Positions 42,920 through 52,592 are shown, numbered from the stretch's first letter. The stretch: DNA of 64,000 nt from Thalassotalea_A litorea (GCF_043642205.1 NZ_JBHZSG010000001.1:124001-188000), one strand, 5' to 3'. Notes: a model not told the origin generated them from the sequence alone. Made by a program: numbers and translations.

Positions 42920-44842
42920 TTAGCCTTCAAGGTTGAAATCAAAGATTTTTGTCATTGAACTTTCAATCGGCTTACCATTTATGGTTGCTGGTTTAAAGCG
43001 CCATTTCTTCATTGCCTCAGAAATGGAACCTTTAAAATAACGTACCTGGCGATCGTCTTCAAAATCTAGCTCTTTAACTCGACCGGCAACATCGATAACA
43101 AATGACACCTGAACTGCTTTACTTAGTTTACGACGAGCCGCTAATTTCGGATATTTCGGCGCATAGCTTTTTAGTACTTGCGCCTCAATAATATCCGCTT
43201 GTTCTTGAATATTTGGATAGGTCTTGGCAATAAGCTGATGACTTTTAAGCAGCTGAGCCTGACCGGATAAGTCGTCCTGTAGTTTGATCACGGGCAGCAC
43301 TACTTGTTTTTCAGCTTTATTAGCAAATACGGTCATTTGATTGGCAAGCGGTAGCGGATCCTGACTCTGAGATCGCACAGGAATTTGACTATAGTCTTCT
43401 AAGTCAGGTGTTTCGCCTAAATCGTTTTGGATGACGTTTACTGGGTTTGATTCACCCAGAGAAGCACGCGCGATGATATCGCTCTCACTTTTGCTGTCGG
43501 AACTGGGAATGTTTAACTCTGTTGAATTTGCTGTTGGGGTGTTTTTAAAAGGGCTACGTTGAGCTGTTTTGTCAGTTGCCATCACATATTGCGAGGGAAT
43601 GTCGCTTGCCTCACTTTCCGCCATACTCGTTAATTGTTCAACAATGACATGTACGGGATTGTCTTGCATCTTATTTGGCGTTGCCAGTTCAGATATTGCT
43701 ACATGCTGAATGCGCTGTTTTTGTTCCTGCACATCGGCATCGTCAGGATTTAACAACCAATGGGCAATACTTGCTGGGGCAATTTGCTCAACCGCACCAT
43801 CTTCGGTTTTCGCCTGGCTGGCAAGTGCTGAATTACCGATAACAGCCTGCCAAGGAGAATTTACGGAAAGAGAGGTTAAGGTAACAAATACGCCGGCAAT
43901 CAAAGTCAGCGGGATCAAAGTATTCAGCTTTGATGGTGACTGCGGCTCTTCTAATATGCGCTGCACACGTTGAGTTAATTCACCGCCACTCGCAGCAATG
44001 GCCAAATCGGAACTGGCTTGGTGGTAGTCTGCTAAATCTGTCATTAACCGGGCGTATTGAATGGTTGCCTGACGATGAGACAAAACTTGTTGATCACAAA
44101 TACACTCGCGTTCAAGACGAATCTGGCGACCAATCCAGTGCACGGCCGGATGAAAAAACAGCAGCAATTCGATAAGCGCCTGGCATAAATTAACCGCATA
44201 ATCGTAGCGTTTGATATGAATTAACTCATGCAACAATACCAGTTCAAGTTGCTCTTTATTTAAGCCTGTTACTAATTGTGCAGGTAACATAATGACCGGC
44301 TTAATAAAGCCCAACGTCATAGGTGAGCTGATATGAAATGACAGCAGTAATTGTACCGGCCTATTCAGTTTTAGCTGCTGCACAAGTTGTGTAAATTGGT
44401 TTTGCAGTTCGCTTGTTGGTGCAAGTATTTGTTGTCGACGAACATTTTGCGTCCAAGTAAATTCGACAATAAACTTCACCAGTAAAACACTGACTATCAA
44501 TATCCAGGCAATGGCTAATATGTGGGTGATTTGCAACGTGGAGACAAACCCCTGACTAAGAACCATATGCTGTGTGGATTGCACTAAATCCTGAAGCCAG
44601 GGCAACAGGGTTGTTCCAGTATCTATCGGGGAGGCATTCAGCAAGTGAAAAAAGGTGTAAGCAGGAGCAATAAAACACGCAATCAACGCGAAAACGGCGC
44701 ATAAATATCGCAATTGTGCCTGGTTTTTGTGTATACAAAACAGGCTAACCCGAAGTAACAGGGCGATGATAAGCCCTTGCCAGAGAAAATGCCCCAGCGT
44801 GTATGACAACTGTTGTAAAATATCTAACCAGTTGCTGCGCAA
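42920..44842 (-). CDS. BlaR1-like M56 metallopeptidase fused to a TonB C-terminal domain
   Basis: This 640-residue protein has N-terminal membrane segments and a cytoplasmic M56 zinc peptidase with LHELIHIKRYDY (HExxH at residues 205-209) and the downstream ERECICD segment carrying a likely third ligand. After a further membrane segment (about 307-326) comes a long low-complexity periplasmic linker rich in Ser, Asn and Gln. The last 90 residues (from about 550) match the TonB C-terminal fold: VLKSYAPKYPKLAARRKLSKAV, then FVIDVAGRVKELDFE and AMKKWRFKPATINGKPIE. It starts four bases after a BlaI-type repressor gene. M56 proteins cleave BlaI-like repressors; the TonB part may contact an outer-membrane receptor or act as a sensor. 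Confidence 0.83.
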   Translation of the reverse strand: MRSNWLDILQQLSYTLGHFLWQGLIIALLLRVSLFCIHKNQAQLRYLCAVFALIACFIAPAYTFFHLLNASPIDTGTTLLPWLQDLVQSTQHMVLSQGFVSTLQITHILAIAWILIVSVLLVKFIVEFTWTQNVRRQQILAPTSELQNQFTQLVQQLKLNRPVQLLLSFHISSPMTLGFIKPVIMLPAQLVTGLNKEQLELVLLHELIHIKRYDYAVNLCQALIELLLFFHPAVHWIGRQIRLERECICDQQVLSHRQATIQYARLMTDLADYHQASSDLAIAASGGELTQRVQRILEEPQSPSKLNTLIPLTLIAGVFVTLTSLSVNSPWQAVIGNSALASQAKTEDGAVEQIAPASIAHWLLNPDDADVQEQKQRIQHVAISELATPNKMQDNPVHVIVEQLTSMAESEASDIPSQYVMATDKTAQRSPFKNTPTANSTELNIPSSDSKSESDIIARASLGESNPVNVIQNDLGETPDLEDYSQIPVRSQSQDPLPLANQMTVFANKAEKQVVLPVIKLQDDLSGQAQLLKSHQLIAKTYPNIQEQADIIEAQVLKSYAPKYPKLAARRKLSKAVQVSFVIDVAGRVKELDFEDDRQVRYFKGSISEAMKKWRFKPATINGKPIESSMTKIFDFNLEG

Positions 44843-44846
44843 GCTA

Positions 44847-45251
44847 CTACACCGTTTCCCGTTGCTCTAATTCATCCAACATGGTGCGGATATCGCTAAT
44901 TTCATTGGCATTGGTTGAATTGCCAATTGCACGCATTACCAACTGAGAAAGGGAGCCATTAAAGGCTTTTTGTACGAGATCTGTTACCAGGGAACTTTGC
45001 GTTTGCACGGCGCTTTCTGATGGTGCATATATGTGAGCACGTTGACGCTCATCTCTCACAACAAGGTTTTTCTCATGCATGATTTGCAATATTTTCAACA
45101 CCGTGGTGTAGCCAATATGTTGCTGATCGGGTAACGCATCATTGTGGGCCTGGTGCACTTGACGCACGGTCGCTGGACCGATTTCCCATAGGATGGTCAG
45201 TAAGGATAATTCCGCTTCGGTTGGTTTTCTGTTGGGGCTTGCCATACTCAC
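44847..45251 (-). CDS. BlaI/MecI-family transcriptional repressor
   Basis: This 134-residue protein has the Penicillinase_R winged helix: PTEAELSLLTILWEIGPATVRQVHQ, then IGYTTVLKILQIMHEKNLVVRDE near residue 52, and a C-terminal dimerisation part. Such repressors hold their own operon off until an M56 peptidase cleaves them. The M56-TonB gene follows by four bases, so the two form an operon. AGAGGTG lies just upstream of the ATG. A CTAG-A-CTAG near-palindrome at 45284-45292 in the promoter region may be an operator, but this is weak. Confidence 0.88.
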   Translation of the reverse strand: MSMASPNRKPTEAELSLLTILWEIGPATVRQVHQAHNDALPDQQHIGYTTVLKILQIMHEKNLVVRDERQRAHIYAPSESAVQTQSSLVTDLVQKAFNGSLSQLVMRAIGNSTNANEISDIRTMLDELEQRETV

Positions 45252-45356
45252 CTCTTGTTGTTTTTATTTGTGTATCTTATGTTCTAGACTAGCTTGAGTT
45301 TGGGGCTGTAGCAACCATTTTATGCTACCTGCCAGTGAGCCCTTATTGAATCTAGG

Positions 45357-45932
45357 TTAATCTTCGTAGTGACGCTGCAGGATTGTGGCGAGTTGCTTAC
45401 CTAGGCGCATCACTTGAGTGGATTTGTCTTCTTCAACGAGTCGCCCTTGAGCAAAACTTGAATACGCACGATTAATTGCTACTTGCTGGGGGAGAACCGT
45501 GACCCCCATATTGCTCAATAGTAAACGTAAACTGGATAACCCCCGAATTCCACCAAGTGCGCCCGGTGAGGCAGCCATAATGCAGGAAACTTTATCTTTG
45601 TATGCGCTTAACGGTACTTCATCCTTGCTTGTCGCCCTTGATGCCCAATCCAGAGCATTTTTCAATAACGGGCTATAGGCGCTGTTATATTCTGGCGATG
45701 CGATTAACAAACCCTGATGTCCGAGTAGCAGACTTTTAAATGCTTCAGCATGTTCGGGCATGCCAGACTCTTGCTCAATATCCTGACAAAATATTGGCAT
45801 TGGATAATCACCAAGATTGATAATGGTGACTTTCGCTCCTGCCTCTTGCGCACCACGGGCAGCGAGTTTTACTAATTGTTGATTATAAGAGTCGCGCCGG
45901 GCACTTCCGGAAAAAGCTAGAATCTTGGCCAT
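45357..45932 (-). CDS. NADPH-dependent FMN reductase
   Basis: This 191-residue flavodoxin-like protein has the FMN phosphate loop FSGSARRDSYNQQLVKLA near residue 7, the ASPEYNSAYSPLLKNALDWASR segment near residue 78, and MAASPGALGGIRGLSSLR near 118, all typical of the NADPH-dependent FMN/quinone reductase family (ChrR or azoreductase-like). It reduces quinones, chromate, azo dyes or flavin in the cytoplasm; the natural substrate is unknown. It is transcribed alone. Confidence 0.87.
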   Translation of the reverse strand: MAKILAFSGSARRDSYNQQLVKLAARGAQEAGAKVTIINLGDYPMPIFCQDIEQESGMPEHAEAFKSLLLGHQGLLIASPEYNSAYSPLLKNALDWASRATSKDEVPLSAYKDKVSCIMAASPGALGGIRGLSSLRLLLSNMGVTVLPQQVAINRAYSSFAQGRLVEEDKSTQVMRLGKQLATILQRHYED

Positions 45933-46127
45933 AATTAGCGATATTTCATCAGTAACTTATTCTTTTTTATACAATAGAGGCAAAAAAAACAATTTGCCAG
46001 TATTCACCAGATCGATTTGCTGTCAGCGCGCTTTTACAAACTTCACTATGATAAGAGGAACCATAGCTCTGTCGTGACTTTGCTACCATATTCATGAATA
46101 GGTGCTATAGATAAAATCAATTTGAGA

Positions 46128-47252
46128 TTATTGCTGCGCCACTAGATTTCCGATTGCCAAAGCGGTTTTCTGCAGGTTTTGTTTTGCATCTCGCATTGCT
46201 TCTTGCAGGGTGACAGGCCCTAATGTTGCACTGAAGGCACTGACAATGCCGTGTTGGTAGAGTTGCTGATAGCCTTTGCCCAGGCTACCACTTAGCAAGA
46301 TAACTGGCGTATTCAAGGATTTACTAAGCCTCGCCACACCAAAGCAGGCTTTGCCAGCCAGGGATTGCTGATCGGATTTTCCTTCACCGGTAATCACCAG
46401 ATCTGCCCACGCAATCTGGTTTTCAAGCTGCAATGCGGCGCTAATGAGATCAAAACCGGATGCACGTTTTACCTTGGCAATGGCTTCAAGGGCAAGAGAT
46501 AGACCTCCGGCAGCACCGATTCCAGGGGTATTGCAAAGATCAATCTTGCTATGGGGTTGCAATAAATTCGCGAAGTGCTGAAGATTACTATCCAGGGTTT
46601 TAATCATGGCCTGATCTGCTCCTTTTTGCGGCCCAAATACTGCGCTGGCCCCAGTATCGCCACATAACGGATTTGTCACATCACAGGCCAGAGAAAACTC
46701 GACCTTAGTCAATCGTGGATCAACCTCGCTTAAGTCTAGCTTTGCCAGCTCGCTTAGCCCACCACCTCCGGTTACGATCTGAGCGCCGTTATTGTCGAGC
46801 AACCTGGCCCCCAGAGCCCGCATCAGGCCAGCCCCGCCATCATTGGTCGCACTGCCGCCAAGCCCCAGAATAATATTTGTCACCCCTCGATCCAGTGCGG
46901 CAATAATTAGCTGGCCAGTACCAAAACTATCGGTCAGTAAAGGGTTACGTTCTTGTTCGGTTAAGAGCTCGAGACCGGAAGCTGACGCCATTTCGATAAC
47001 GGCAGTGCTATCAACCATACCCCAACGACTTTCAATGGTTCGTCCGAGAGGGTCGTTAACCTGAGTCGATATTATCTCACCGTTAAGGGCATTGATTAGA
47101 GCATCGACAGTACCTTCGCCACCATCGGCTAACGGAAGGCAGCGAATTTCGCAATTGAGATCCGATTGCAGCAGACCTTGTTTGATTGCATTGGCAACGT
47201 CAGCGGCGGCCAGACTTTCTTTAAACGAATCAGGCGCAATGAGAATATTCAT
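46128..47252 (-). CDS. Glycerate kinase (GarK family)
   Basis: This 374-residue cytoplasmic enzyme phosphorylates D-glycerate with ATP, feeding 2-phosphoglycerate to glycolysis. Family features are the N-terminus ILIAPDSFKESLAAADVANAI, GGEGTVDALINALNG near residue 45, the glycine-rich nucleotide loop LGLGGSATNDGGAGLMRALG near 128, PGIGAAGGLSLAL near 245, and VITGEGKSDQQSLAGKA near 285. The length is normal. It is transcribed alone, upstream of the FMN reductase on the same strand, with a 195-base gap. GarK and GlxK cannot be told apart here. Confidence 0.92.
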   Translation of the reverse strand: MNILIAPDSFKESLAAADVANAIKQGLLQSDLNCEIRCLPLADGGEGTVDALINALNGEIISTQVNDPLGRTIESRWGMVDSTAVIEMASASGLELLTEQERNPLLTDSFGTGQLIIAALDRGVTNIILGLGGSATNDGGAGLMRALGARLLDNNGAQIVTGGGGLSELAKLDLSEVDPRLTKVEFSLACDVTNPLCGDTGASAVFGPQKGADQAMIKTLDSNLQHFANLLQPHSKIDLCNTPGIGAAGGLSLALEAIAKVKRASGFDLISAALQLENQIAWADLVITGEGKSDQQSLAGKACFGVARLSKSLNTPVILLSGSLGKGYQQLYQHGIVSAFSATLGPVTLQEAMRDAKQNLQKTALAIGNLVAQQ

Positions 47253-47325
47253 TAGGAACTCAAATTTATCGGCAAATGAAATAGATACGTTGAGCTTAAG
47301 ATAAAAATGGGTGGCGGGACAATGG

Positions 47326-47367
47326 AAAAAAATTAACCTCTTTGTTTAAAGCAAACAAAGAGGTTAA
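47326..47367 (-). terminator. Rho-independent terminator of tex
   Basis: A perfect 15-base stem (47333-47347 with 47353-47367, left arm beginning TTAACCTCTTTG) has a five-base loop. On the minus strand it runs into a string of T residues given by the A-run 47326-47332. It lies about 30 bases after the tex stop. Confidence 0.93.
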
Positions 47368-47397
47368 TACCAGTGTAAGAAAACGCAAGTTTAAACG

Positions 47398-49719
47398 CTA
47401 TTTTTTCGCTTTTGCGAACGCTTCGGCAAAGGCATTACCCATCAAGCTATTGGCGGGTTGTTTTTGCTCGCGGTGTTTATCACGAGGTTTACGTTGGGCA
47501 GGTTTTGCCGCGGCTTGCTGATGTCGCTTTTGTTCAGGTTTTGCGCCAGTAGTCGTTTCATCAAGGCGCATGGTCAGAGAAATTCGCTTTCGTTTTACAT
47601 CAACATCTAATACTTTGACCTTAACAATATCGCCAGCTTTTACTACCTCATGAGGATCGCTGACAAATTTATTGGTTAACGAGGAAATGTGTACCAAACC
47701 ATCCTGATGGACGCCTATGTCGACAAACGCGCCAAATTTGGTGACGTTACTCACAACCCCTTCAAGAATTAGGTTTTCTCTAAGGTCGGTAATTTTGTTT
47801 ACCCCTTCTTTAAACCTCGCCGTTTTAAATTCACCACGGGGATCGCGTCCAGGTTTTTCCAATTCACTTAAGATGTCCTGAATCGTTGGCAGACCAAATT
47901 GTTCAGTGACAAAGTTGCCAGGAGTAAGTTGTTTAATGTGTTGTTGCTCGCCAATTAGCTTTTCAACAGGCATACCTGATTCATTCGCCATACGATTGAC
48001 CAGTTCATAACTCTCTGGATGGACGCCCGATGCATCTAATGGATTGTCACCATGATTAATACGAATAAACCCTGCCGCCTGTTCAAATGCTTTTGGTCCA
48101 AGGCGCGCAACCTTTAACAACTGTTGGCGATTTTTAAACGCCCCATGTTCATCGCGATAGGCGACAATATTCTGTGCCATGGTTCGGGATAGACCGGCAA
48201 CGCGGCTAAGGAGTGGCATCGATGCAGAATTGGCATCAACACCAACGGCATTTACACAGTCTTCAACAACCGCATCAAGACTCTTGCTCAGCTGGCTTTG
48301 ACTCACATCATGTTGGTACTGACCGACGCCTATGGCCTTGGGTTCAATTTTCACCAATTCTGCCAGCGGATCTTGCAAACGTCTGGCAATCGATACTGCG
48401 CCACGCAGGGAAACGTCCAGCTCAGGGAATTCCTTAGCCGCGGTTTCTGATGCAGAATACACACTGGCGCCAGCCTCGGATACGATAAGCTTCATCGGCT
48501 TGATTTCACTCAGTTCAGCCAGAGCTTCAGCCACTAACGCATCGGTTTCTCTCGATGCTGTACCGTTGCCGATCGCAACCAGCTCAATTTTATGTTCATT
48601 GATTAAATGCGCTAAGGTGCGAATCGACTTTTGCCAATGCTTCTGTGGCTCATGTGGAAAAATCGTTGTGGTATGTAACAGCTTGCCTGTTGCATCGACA
48701 ATGGCGATTTTACAACCTGTGCGAATGCCTGGATCAATACCCATGGTGACTTTCGGACCGCCAGGCGCTGCCATCAGCAACGCCTTGAGGTTTCTGGCAA
48801 AAACATCAATTGCTTCTAACTCTGCCGCTTCGCGCATACTGGAAATGAGCTCGGTTTCTAACGACAACCCTAGTTTTACTTTCCAGGTTAAACGCACAAC
48901 GCGATTAAGCCAGGTGGCACCAGCCTGCTGATTCAGGTGCAAATGATAATGATCACGAATCATTTGCTCAGCACTGGATTCTGTTGCTTCGATATGAGGG
49001 TCAACATTCAGACTTAATTGTAATACGCCTTCATTGCGGCCCCGTAAAATAGCCAGTGCCCGATGTGAAGGAATGTTGCTGAGCTTTTCACTAAATTGAA
49101 AATAATCTTTGTATTTATTGGCACCCTGAATCGTGTCGTTAACAACGTTAGCGTTGATGTGGGCTTGCTTGATTAGGTGACGACGGAGCTTTTGAATGAG
49201 CTGTGCATCTTCACTGAAGCGCTCCATAAGAATGTAAGCGGCACCATCGAGGACTTCTTTCGTGGTTGGGAAATTTGCGTCAGCATTGATATAGTTGCTT
49301 GCCTGAGCTTCAGGATCTAGATCCCAGTCATTCAGCAGGGCATCAGCCAATGGCTCTAATCCTGCCTCAATGGCGATTTGCCCTTTGGTTCGACGTTTAG
49401 GTCGATAGGGTAAATACAGATCTTCAAGCGTGGTTTTGTTATCAGCCTGTTCAATCGCAAGTTTCAATGGAGCACTTAGCTTGCCTTGTTCCTGAATATT
49501 CTTGAGCACCAATTCACGACGCTCCTGAAGTTCACGTAAATAGGTGAGACGTTGCTCAAGGTGGCGAAGGTGATTGTCATCCAGTCCTTGCGTAGCCTCT
49601 TTCCGGTAGCGGGCAATAAATGGCACGGTAGCGCCTTCATCGAGAAGATTGATAGCGGCCTGAACCTGTGCTGGAGTGACGGTAAGTTCCTGAGCGATTT
49701 GCTGGGAAATGTTAATCAT
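47398..49719 (-). CDS. tex: Tex-family RNA-binding transcription accessory protein
   Basis: This 773-residue cytoplasmic protein has the complete Tex layout: an N-terminal helix-turn-helix domain (LTVTPAQVQAAINLLDEGATVPFIARYRKEATQGLDD), a YqgF/RuvC-like fold (MGIDPGIRTGCKIAIVD near residue 323), helix-hairpin-helix domains (LSRVAGLSRTMAQNIVAYR near 505), and a C-terminal S1 domain (GVVSNVTKFGAFVDIGVHQDGLVHIS near 650). A basic tail follows. Tex binds RNA and affects transcription in several bacteria; its exact role is debated. It is divergent from greB, as in Escherichia coli, and ends at a strong terminator. Confidence 0.96.
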   Translation of the reverse strand: MINISQQIAQELTVTPAQVQAAINLLDEGATVPFIARYRKEATQGLDDNHLRHLEQRLTYLRELQERRELVLKNIQEQGKLSAPLKLAIEQADNKTTLEDLYLPYRPKRRTKGQIAIEAGLEPLADALLNDWDLDPEAQASNYINADANFPTTKEVLDGAAYILMERFSEDAQLIQKLRRHLIKQAHINANVVNDTIQGANKYKDYFQFSEKLSNIPSHRALAILRGRNEGVLQLSLNVDPHIEATESSAEQMIRDHYHLHLNQQAGATWLNRVVRLTWKVKLGLSLETELISSMREAAELEAIDVFARNLKALLMAAPGGPKVTMGIDPGIRTGCKIAIVDATGKLLHTTTIFPHEPQKHWQKSIRTLAHLINEHKIELVAIGNGTASRETDALVAEALAELSEIKPMKLIVSEAGASVYSASETAAKEFPELDVSLRGAVSIARRLQDPLAELVKIEPKAIGVGQYQHDVSQSQLSKSLDAVVEDCVNAVGVDANSASMPLLSRVAGLSRTMAQNIVAYRDEHGAFKNRQQLLKVARLGPKAFEQAAGFIRINHGDNPLDASGVHPESYELVNRMANESGMPVEKLIGEQQHIKQLTPGNFVTEQFGLPTIQDILSELEKPGRDPRGEFKTARFKEGVNKITDLRENLILEGVVSNVTKFGAFVDIGVHQDGLVHISSLTNKFVSDPHEVVKAGDIVKVKVLDVDVKRKRISLTMRLDETTTGAKPEQKRHQQAAAKPAQRKPRDKHREQKQPANSLMGNAFAEAFAKAKK

Positions 49720-49893
49720 AAAACCAAATCCTGATGCAGTTTAGTGCTTCGCAATAGTGCGAATATTGAATTGACAGTTGTATACTAGGATTGGGTTATT
49801 TAATCCAGTATTTTTCGAGAATTCCGGTAAGATAACTGCCTGTTTATACAAAACGAGCCGAAATTGAGCCCCACTTAATTTAAAAGACTTACA

Positions 49894-50379
49894 ATGAAGC
49901 GATCAAACTATATCACACGCCAAGGCTGGCAAGTACTGGATGATGAATTGAAATACCTGTGGAAACAGGAACGTCCAAAAGTCACCCAAGCCGTATCTGA
50001 AGCCGCAGCACTGGGCGATAGAAGTGAAAACGCCGAATATATCTATGGCAAAAAACGATTAAGAGAAATCGATCGTCGGGTACGATTTTTGATGAAACGT
50101 CTTGATGAACTCACTATCGTTTATCCTCAACGCCAACAGGCAGGAAAGGTGTATTTTGGCGCTTGGGTGTCGCTGGTTGATGAACAAGATAAAGCCGTTG
50201 CGTATCAGTTAGTCGGCCCCGACGAATTTGACGTTAACAGGGGCAAAATCAGTATTGATTCCCCGATAGCCAGAGCATTGTTAGGTAAACAGGTGGGCGA
50301 TGAGGTCGTAGTAAAAACGCCTCAGGGGGAGCGCTACCTGGAAGTGGTAAGCATTGAATACGATTACAATACCTTCTGA
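49894..50379 (+). CDS. greB: Transcription elongation factor GreB
   Basis: This 161-residue protein rescues backtracked RNA polymerase by stimulating transcript cleavage. The N-terminal coiled coil has YITRQGWQVLDDELKYLWKQERPKVTQAVSEAAALGDRSENAEYIYGKKRLREIDRR in successive segments, with the two acidic residues at the tip (DRSENAEY). The C-terminal FKBP-like domain has VSLVDEQDKAVAYQLVGPDEFD and ISIDSPIARALLGKQVGDEV. The YGKKRLREIDRR segment and the YP segment after the coiled coil favour GreB over GreA. It is divergent from tex and lies upstream of ompR-envZ, an order known in enterobacteria. Confidence 0.95.
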   Translation: MKRSNYITRQGWQVLDDELKYLWKQERPKVTQAVSEAAALGDRSENAEYIYGKKRLREIDRRVRFLMKRLDELTIVYPQRQQAGKVYFGAWVSLVDEQDKAVAYQLVGPDEFDVNRGKISIDSPIARALLGKQVGDEVVVKTPQGERYLEVVSIEYDYNTF

Positions 50380-50470
50380 CATGGCTGCTTATTGAAAACT
50401 GGCAGCTTGGTTCTTCGCGTTATGCACATAATTTGTAACAAAACCAGGTCGTTATTTGCAAATGCAGCTT

Positions 50471-50498
50471 TTGACATCAGTCAACTATGGCTTATAGT
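50471..50498 (+). promoter_or_regulatory. Sigma-70 promoter for ompR-envZ
   Basis: A consensus -35 TTGACA (50471-50476) is 16 bases from TATAGT (50493-50498). It lies 55 bases before the ompR start. This is the best sigma-70 match seen in the window. Confidence 0.65.
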
Positions 50499-50552
50499 GC
50501 TGTAAGTAGTTTAGGTCGGTCACAATTTCACAATTTATAAGCGAGACATGCC

Positions 50553-51278
50553 ATGGGACAGGAAACCCCGAAAATAATAGTCGTAGATGATGATATGCGC
50601 CTTCGAGCTTTGCTGGAGCGTTACTTGGTAGAGCAAGGTTTTGTGGTGCGCAGCGCTGCGAATGCCGAGCAGATGGATCGACTGTTGGAACGTGAAAATT
50701 TTCATTTGCTGGTTTTGGATTTGATGCTGCCGGGTGAAGATGGATTATCGATTTGTCGGCGTTTACGCCAAAATGAAAACCAAATCCCAATCATTATGCT
50801 GACCGCCAAAGGGGATGAAGTCGACCGCATTATTGGTCTGGAGCTGGGTGCGGATGACTACATGCCGAAACCTTTTAATCCGCGAGAGCTACTTGCCCGG
50901 GTAAAAGCCGTGTTGCGTCGCAAAACTACCGAAGCTCCGGGAGCGCCAGCGATGGCCGAAGATGTCATCGAATTTGGCGAATTTGCGTTAAATCTGGGTA
51001 CCAGAGAAATGCGCAAAGGTGATGTGAGTATGCCATTGACCAGTGGCGAGTTTGCCGTTCTCAAGGCGTTAATCACCCACCCAAGAGAGCCCTTGTCCCG
51101 AGATAAACTGATGAATTTAGCCCGAGGCCGAGATTATTCGGCACTGGAGCGCAGTATTGATGTTCAGGTTTCTCGATTACGTCGTATGTTGGAGCAAGAC
51201 CCCGCGAACCCGCGTTATATTCAAACGGTCTGGGGCCTGGGTTATGTTTTTGTGCCTGACGGTTCTGCTGCAGGTTAA
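50553..51278 (+). CDS. ompR: Osmolarity response regulator OmpR
   Basis: This 241-residue regulator has a receiver domain with IIVVDDDMRLRALLERYL, the phosphorylated Asp in LLVLDLMLPGEDGLSICRRLR (near residue 59), and LGADDYMPKPFNPRELLARV, then a winged-helix DNA-binding domain ending in VSRLRRMLEQDPANPRYIQTVWGLGYVFVPDG. The RYIQTVWGLGYVFVPDG end is characteristic of OmpR itself. It controls porin and envelope genes in response to osmolarity. envZ follows by eight bases. Confidence 0.95.
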   Translation: MGQETPKIIVVDDDMRLRALLERYLVEQGFVVRSAANAEQMDRLLERENFHLLVLDLMLPGEDGLSICRRLRQNENQIPIIMLTAKGDEVDRIIGLELGADDYMPKPFNPRELLARVKAVLRRKTTEAPGAPAMAEDVIEFGEFALNLGTREMRKGDVSMPLTSGEFAVLKALITHPREPLSRDKLMNLARGRDYSALERSIDVQVSRLRRMLEQDPANPRYIQTVWGLGYVFVPDGSAAG

Positions 51279-51286
51279 ACGATTTT

Positions 51287-52582
51287 ATGAGAATACTGCC
51301 CCGTAGTGCATTTGGTCAGACGGTATTATTGATTGGTTTTTTATTGTTGATCAATCAGGTCGTGTCTTATGTATCGGTGGCGGTTTATGTGATCAACCCA
51401 AACCTACAACAAATCAATCAACTGTTGGCAAAGCAAGTCAAGGTCGTCTTTATTGACGGCGGTGATGCTAAATTTAGCCCAGCGCTGGCTGAAGCATTCC
51501 ATCAGGAAACGGGTATCGGCGTTTATCGTCAACGTGATGCTCAGATGTCTGGTCTGTCTCAGGCGATATATTATCCTTACCTATCGCAGCAAATGAGCGA
51601 ACTGCTTGGCGGTGAAGCCGAAGTTCGTGTCTCCCAGGGTGAAGAGTATTTATTTTGGATTCGCCCACCTCAGGCGCCGAGTTTATGGGTGAAAATTCCC
51701 CTCGACGGGGTGGAGGAGCAGGGAAGTTTTTCTCCTCTTATCTCGTTCTTAGTATTGATCGGAATTTTAAGTGTTGCCGGAGGCTGGTTATTTGTCAGAC
51801 AGCTAAATCGGCCGTTAAAAGCATTACAAAAAGCGGCGGAGGAAGTGGGCCAGGGGAAATTCCCAGAGCCGTTGAAAGAGCAGGGCTCTACCGAAGTCAT
51901 GGCCGTAACCCGGGCGTTTAATCATATGTCCAAAGGCATAAAACAACTGGAATCAGACCGCAGTTTACTCATGGCCGGTATTTCCCACGATTTGCGTACA
52001 CCATTAACCCGAATTCGTCTGGCTAGTGAAATGATGTCCGAAAATGAAGATTATCTTAAAGATGGAATCGAAAAAGACATTGATGATATGAACGCGATTA
52101 TCGATCAGTTCATCGACTATATTCGCCAGGATATGCAGGAAAATACCCAGCAGGTCAATGTGAACCAACTGGTTGAGGATGTGCTCGAACAAGAAGCGAT
52201 TGAAGATCGTCAGTTTCATGTTGAATATGGCGAATCCGTTGATATTCCAATGGTGTATGTGGCAATGAAACGGGTTCTGGCAAATTTGATTCAAAACGCA
52301 TTGAAATACAGTGATGACAGCATAGAAATAACCACTGAGGTCGATAGAAGACGCAATCTGGCCTGTATCCATGTGGCAGATAAAGGGCCGGGGATCCGGG
52401 ATGAAGACATTGACCGCCTGTTTGAGCCTTTTACTCAGGGGGATACTGCTCGCGGTACCAAAGGAAGTGGGTTAGGGCTGGCAATCATCAAGCGGATAGT
52501 CGATGGTCACGGTGGTCATGTACGCCTGCAAAATCGCCGTCAGGGCGGCCTGTTAGCGATTGTGGAATTACCCTTAAAATAG
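51287..52582 (+). CDS. envZ: Osmosensor histidine kinase EnvZ
   Basis: This 431-residue inner-membrane kinase has a first membrane segment near residues 10-33, a periplasmic domain, a second segment near 147-165 (LISFLVLIGILSVAGGWLFV) and a HAMP linker. The H-box AGISHDLRTPLTRIRLASEMM (His near residue 233) matches EnvZ closely. The ATPase domain has NLIQNALKYS, VADKGPGIRDEDIDRLFEPF and GSGLGLAIIKRIVDGHGG. It phosphorylates and dephosphorylates OmpR. The periplasmic part has normal EnvZ size. Confidence 0.94.
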   Translation: MRILPRSAFGQTVLLIGFLLLINQVVSYVSVAVYVINPNLQQINQLLAKQVKVVFIDGGDAKFSPALAEAFHQETGIGVYRQRDAQMSGLSQAIYYPYLSQQMSELLGGEAEVRVSQGEEYLFWIRPPQAPSLWVKIPLDGVEEQGSFSPLISFLVLIGILSVAGGWLFVRQLNRPLKALQKAAEEVGQGKFPEPLKEQGSTEVMAVTRAFNHMSKGIKQLESDRSLLMAGISHDLRTPLTRIRLASEMMSENEDYLKDGIEKDIDDMNAIIDQFIDYIRQDMQENTQQVNVNQLVEDVLEQEAIEDRQFHVEYGESVDIPMVYVAMKRVLANLIQNALKYSDDSIEITTEVDRRRNLACIHVADKGPGIRDEDIDRLFEPFTQGDTARGTKGSGLGLAIIKRIVDGHGGHVRLQNRRQGGLLAIVELPLK

Positions 52583-52592
52583 CATCACCGAT

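Noticed and set aside
48332..48931. A 199-codon open frame on the plus strand, opposite tex
   Set aside because: It is antisense to the well-supported tex gene and has no recognisable domain or ribosome site. Long antisense frames are expected in high-quality coding sequence.
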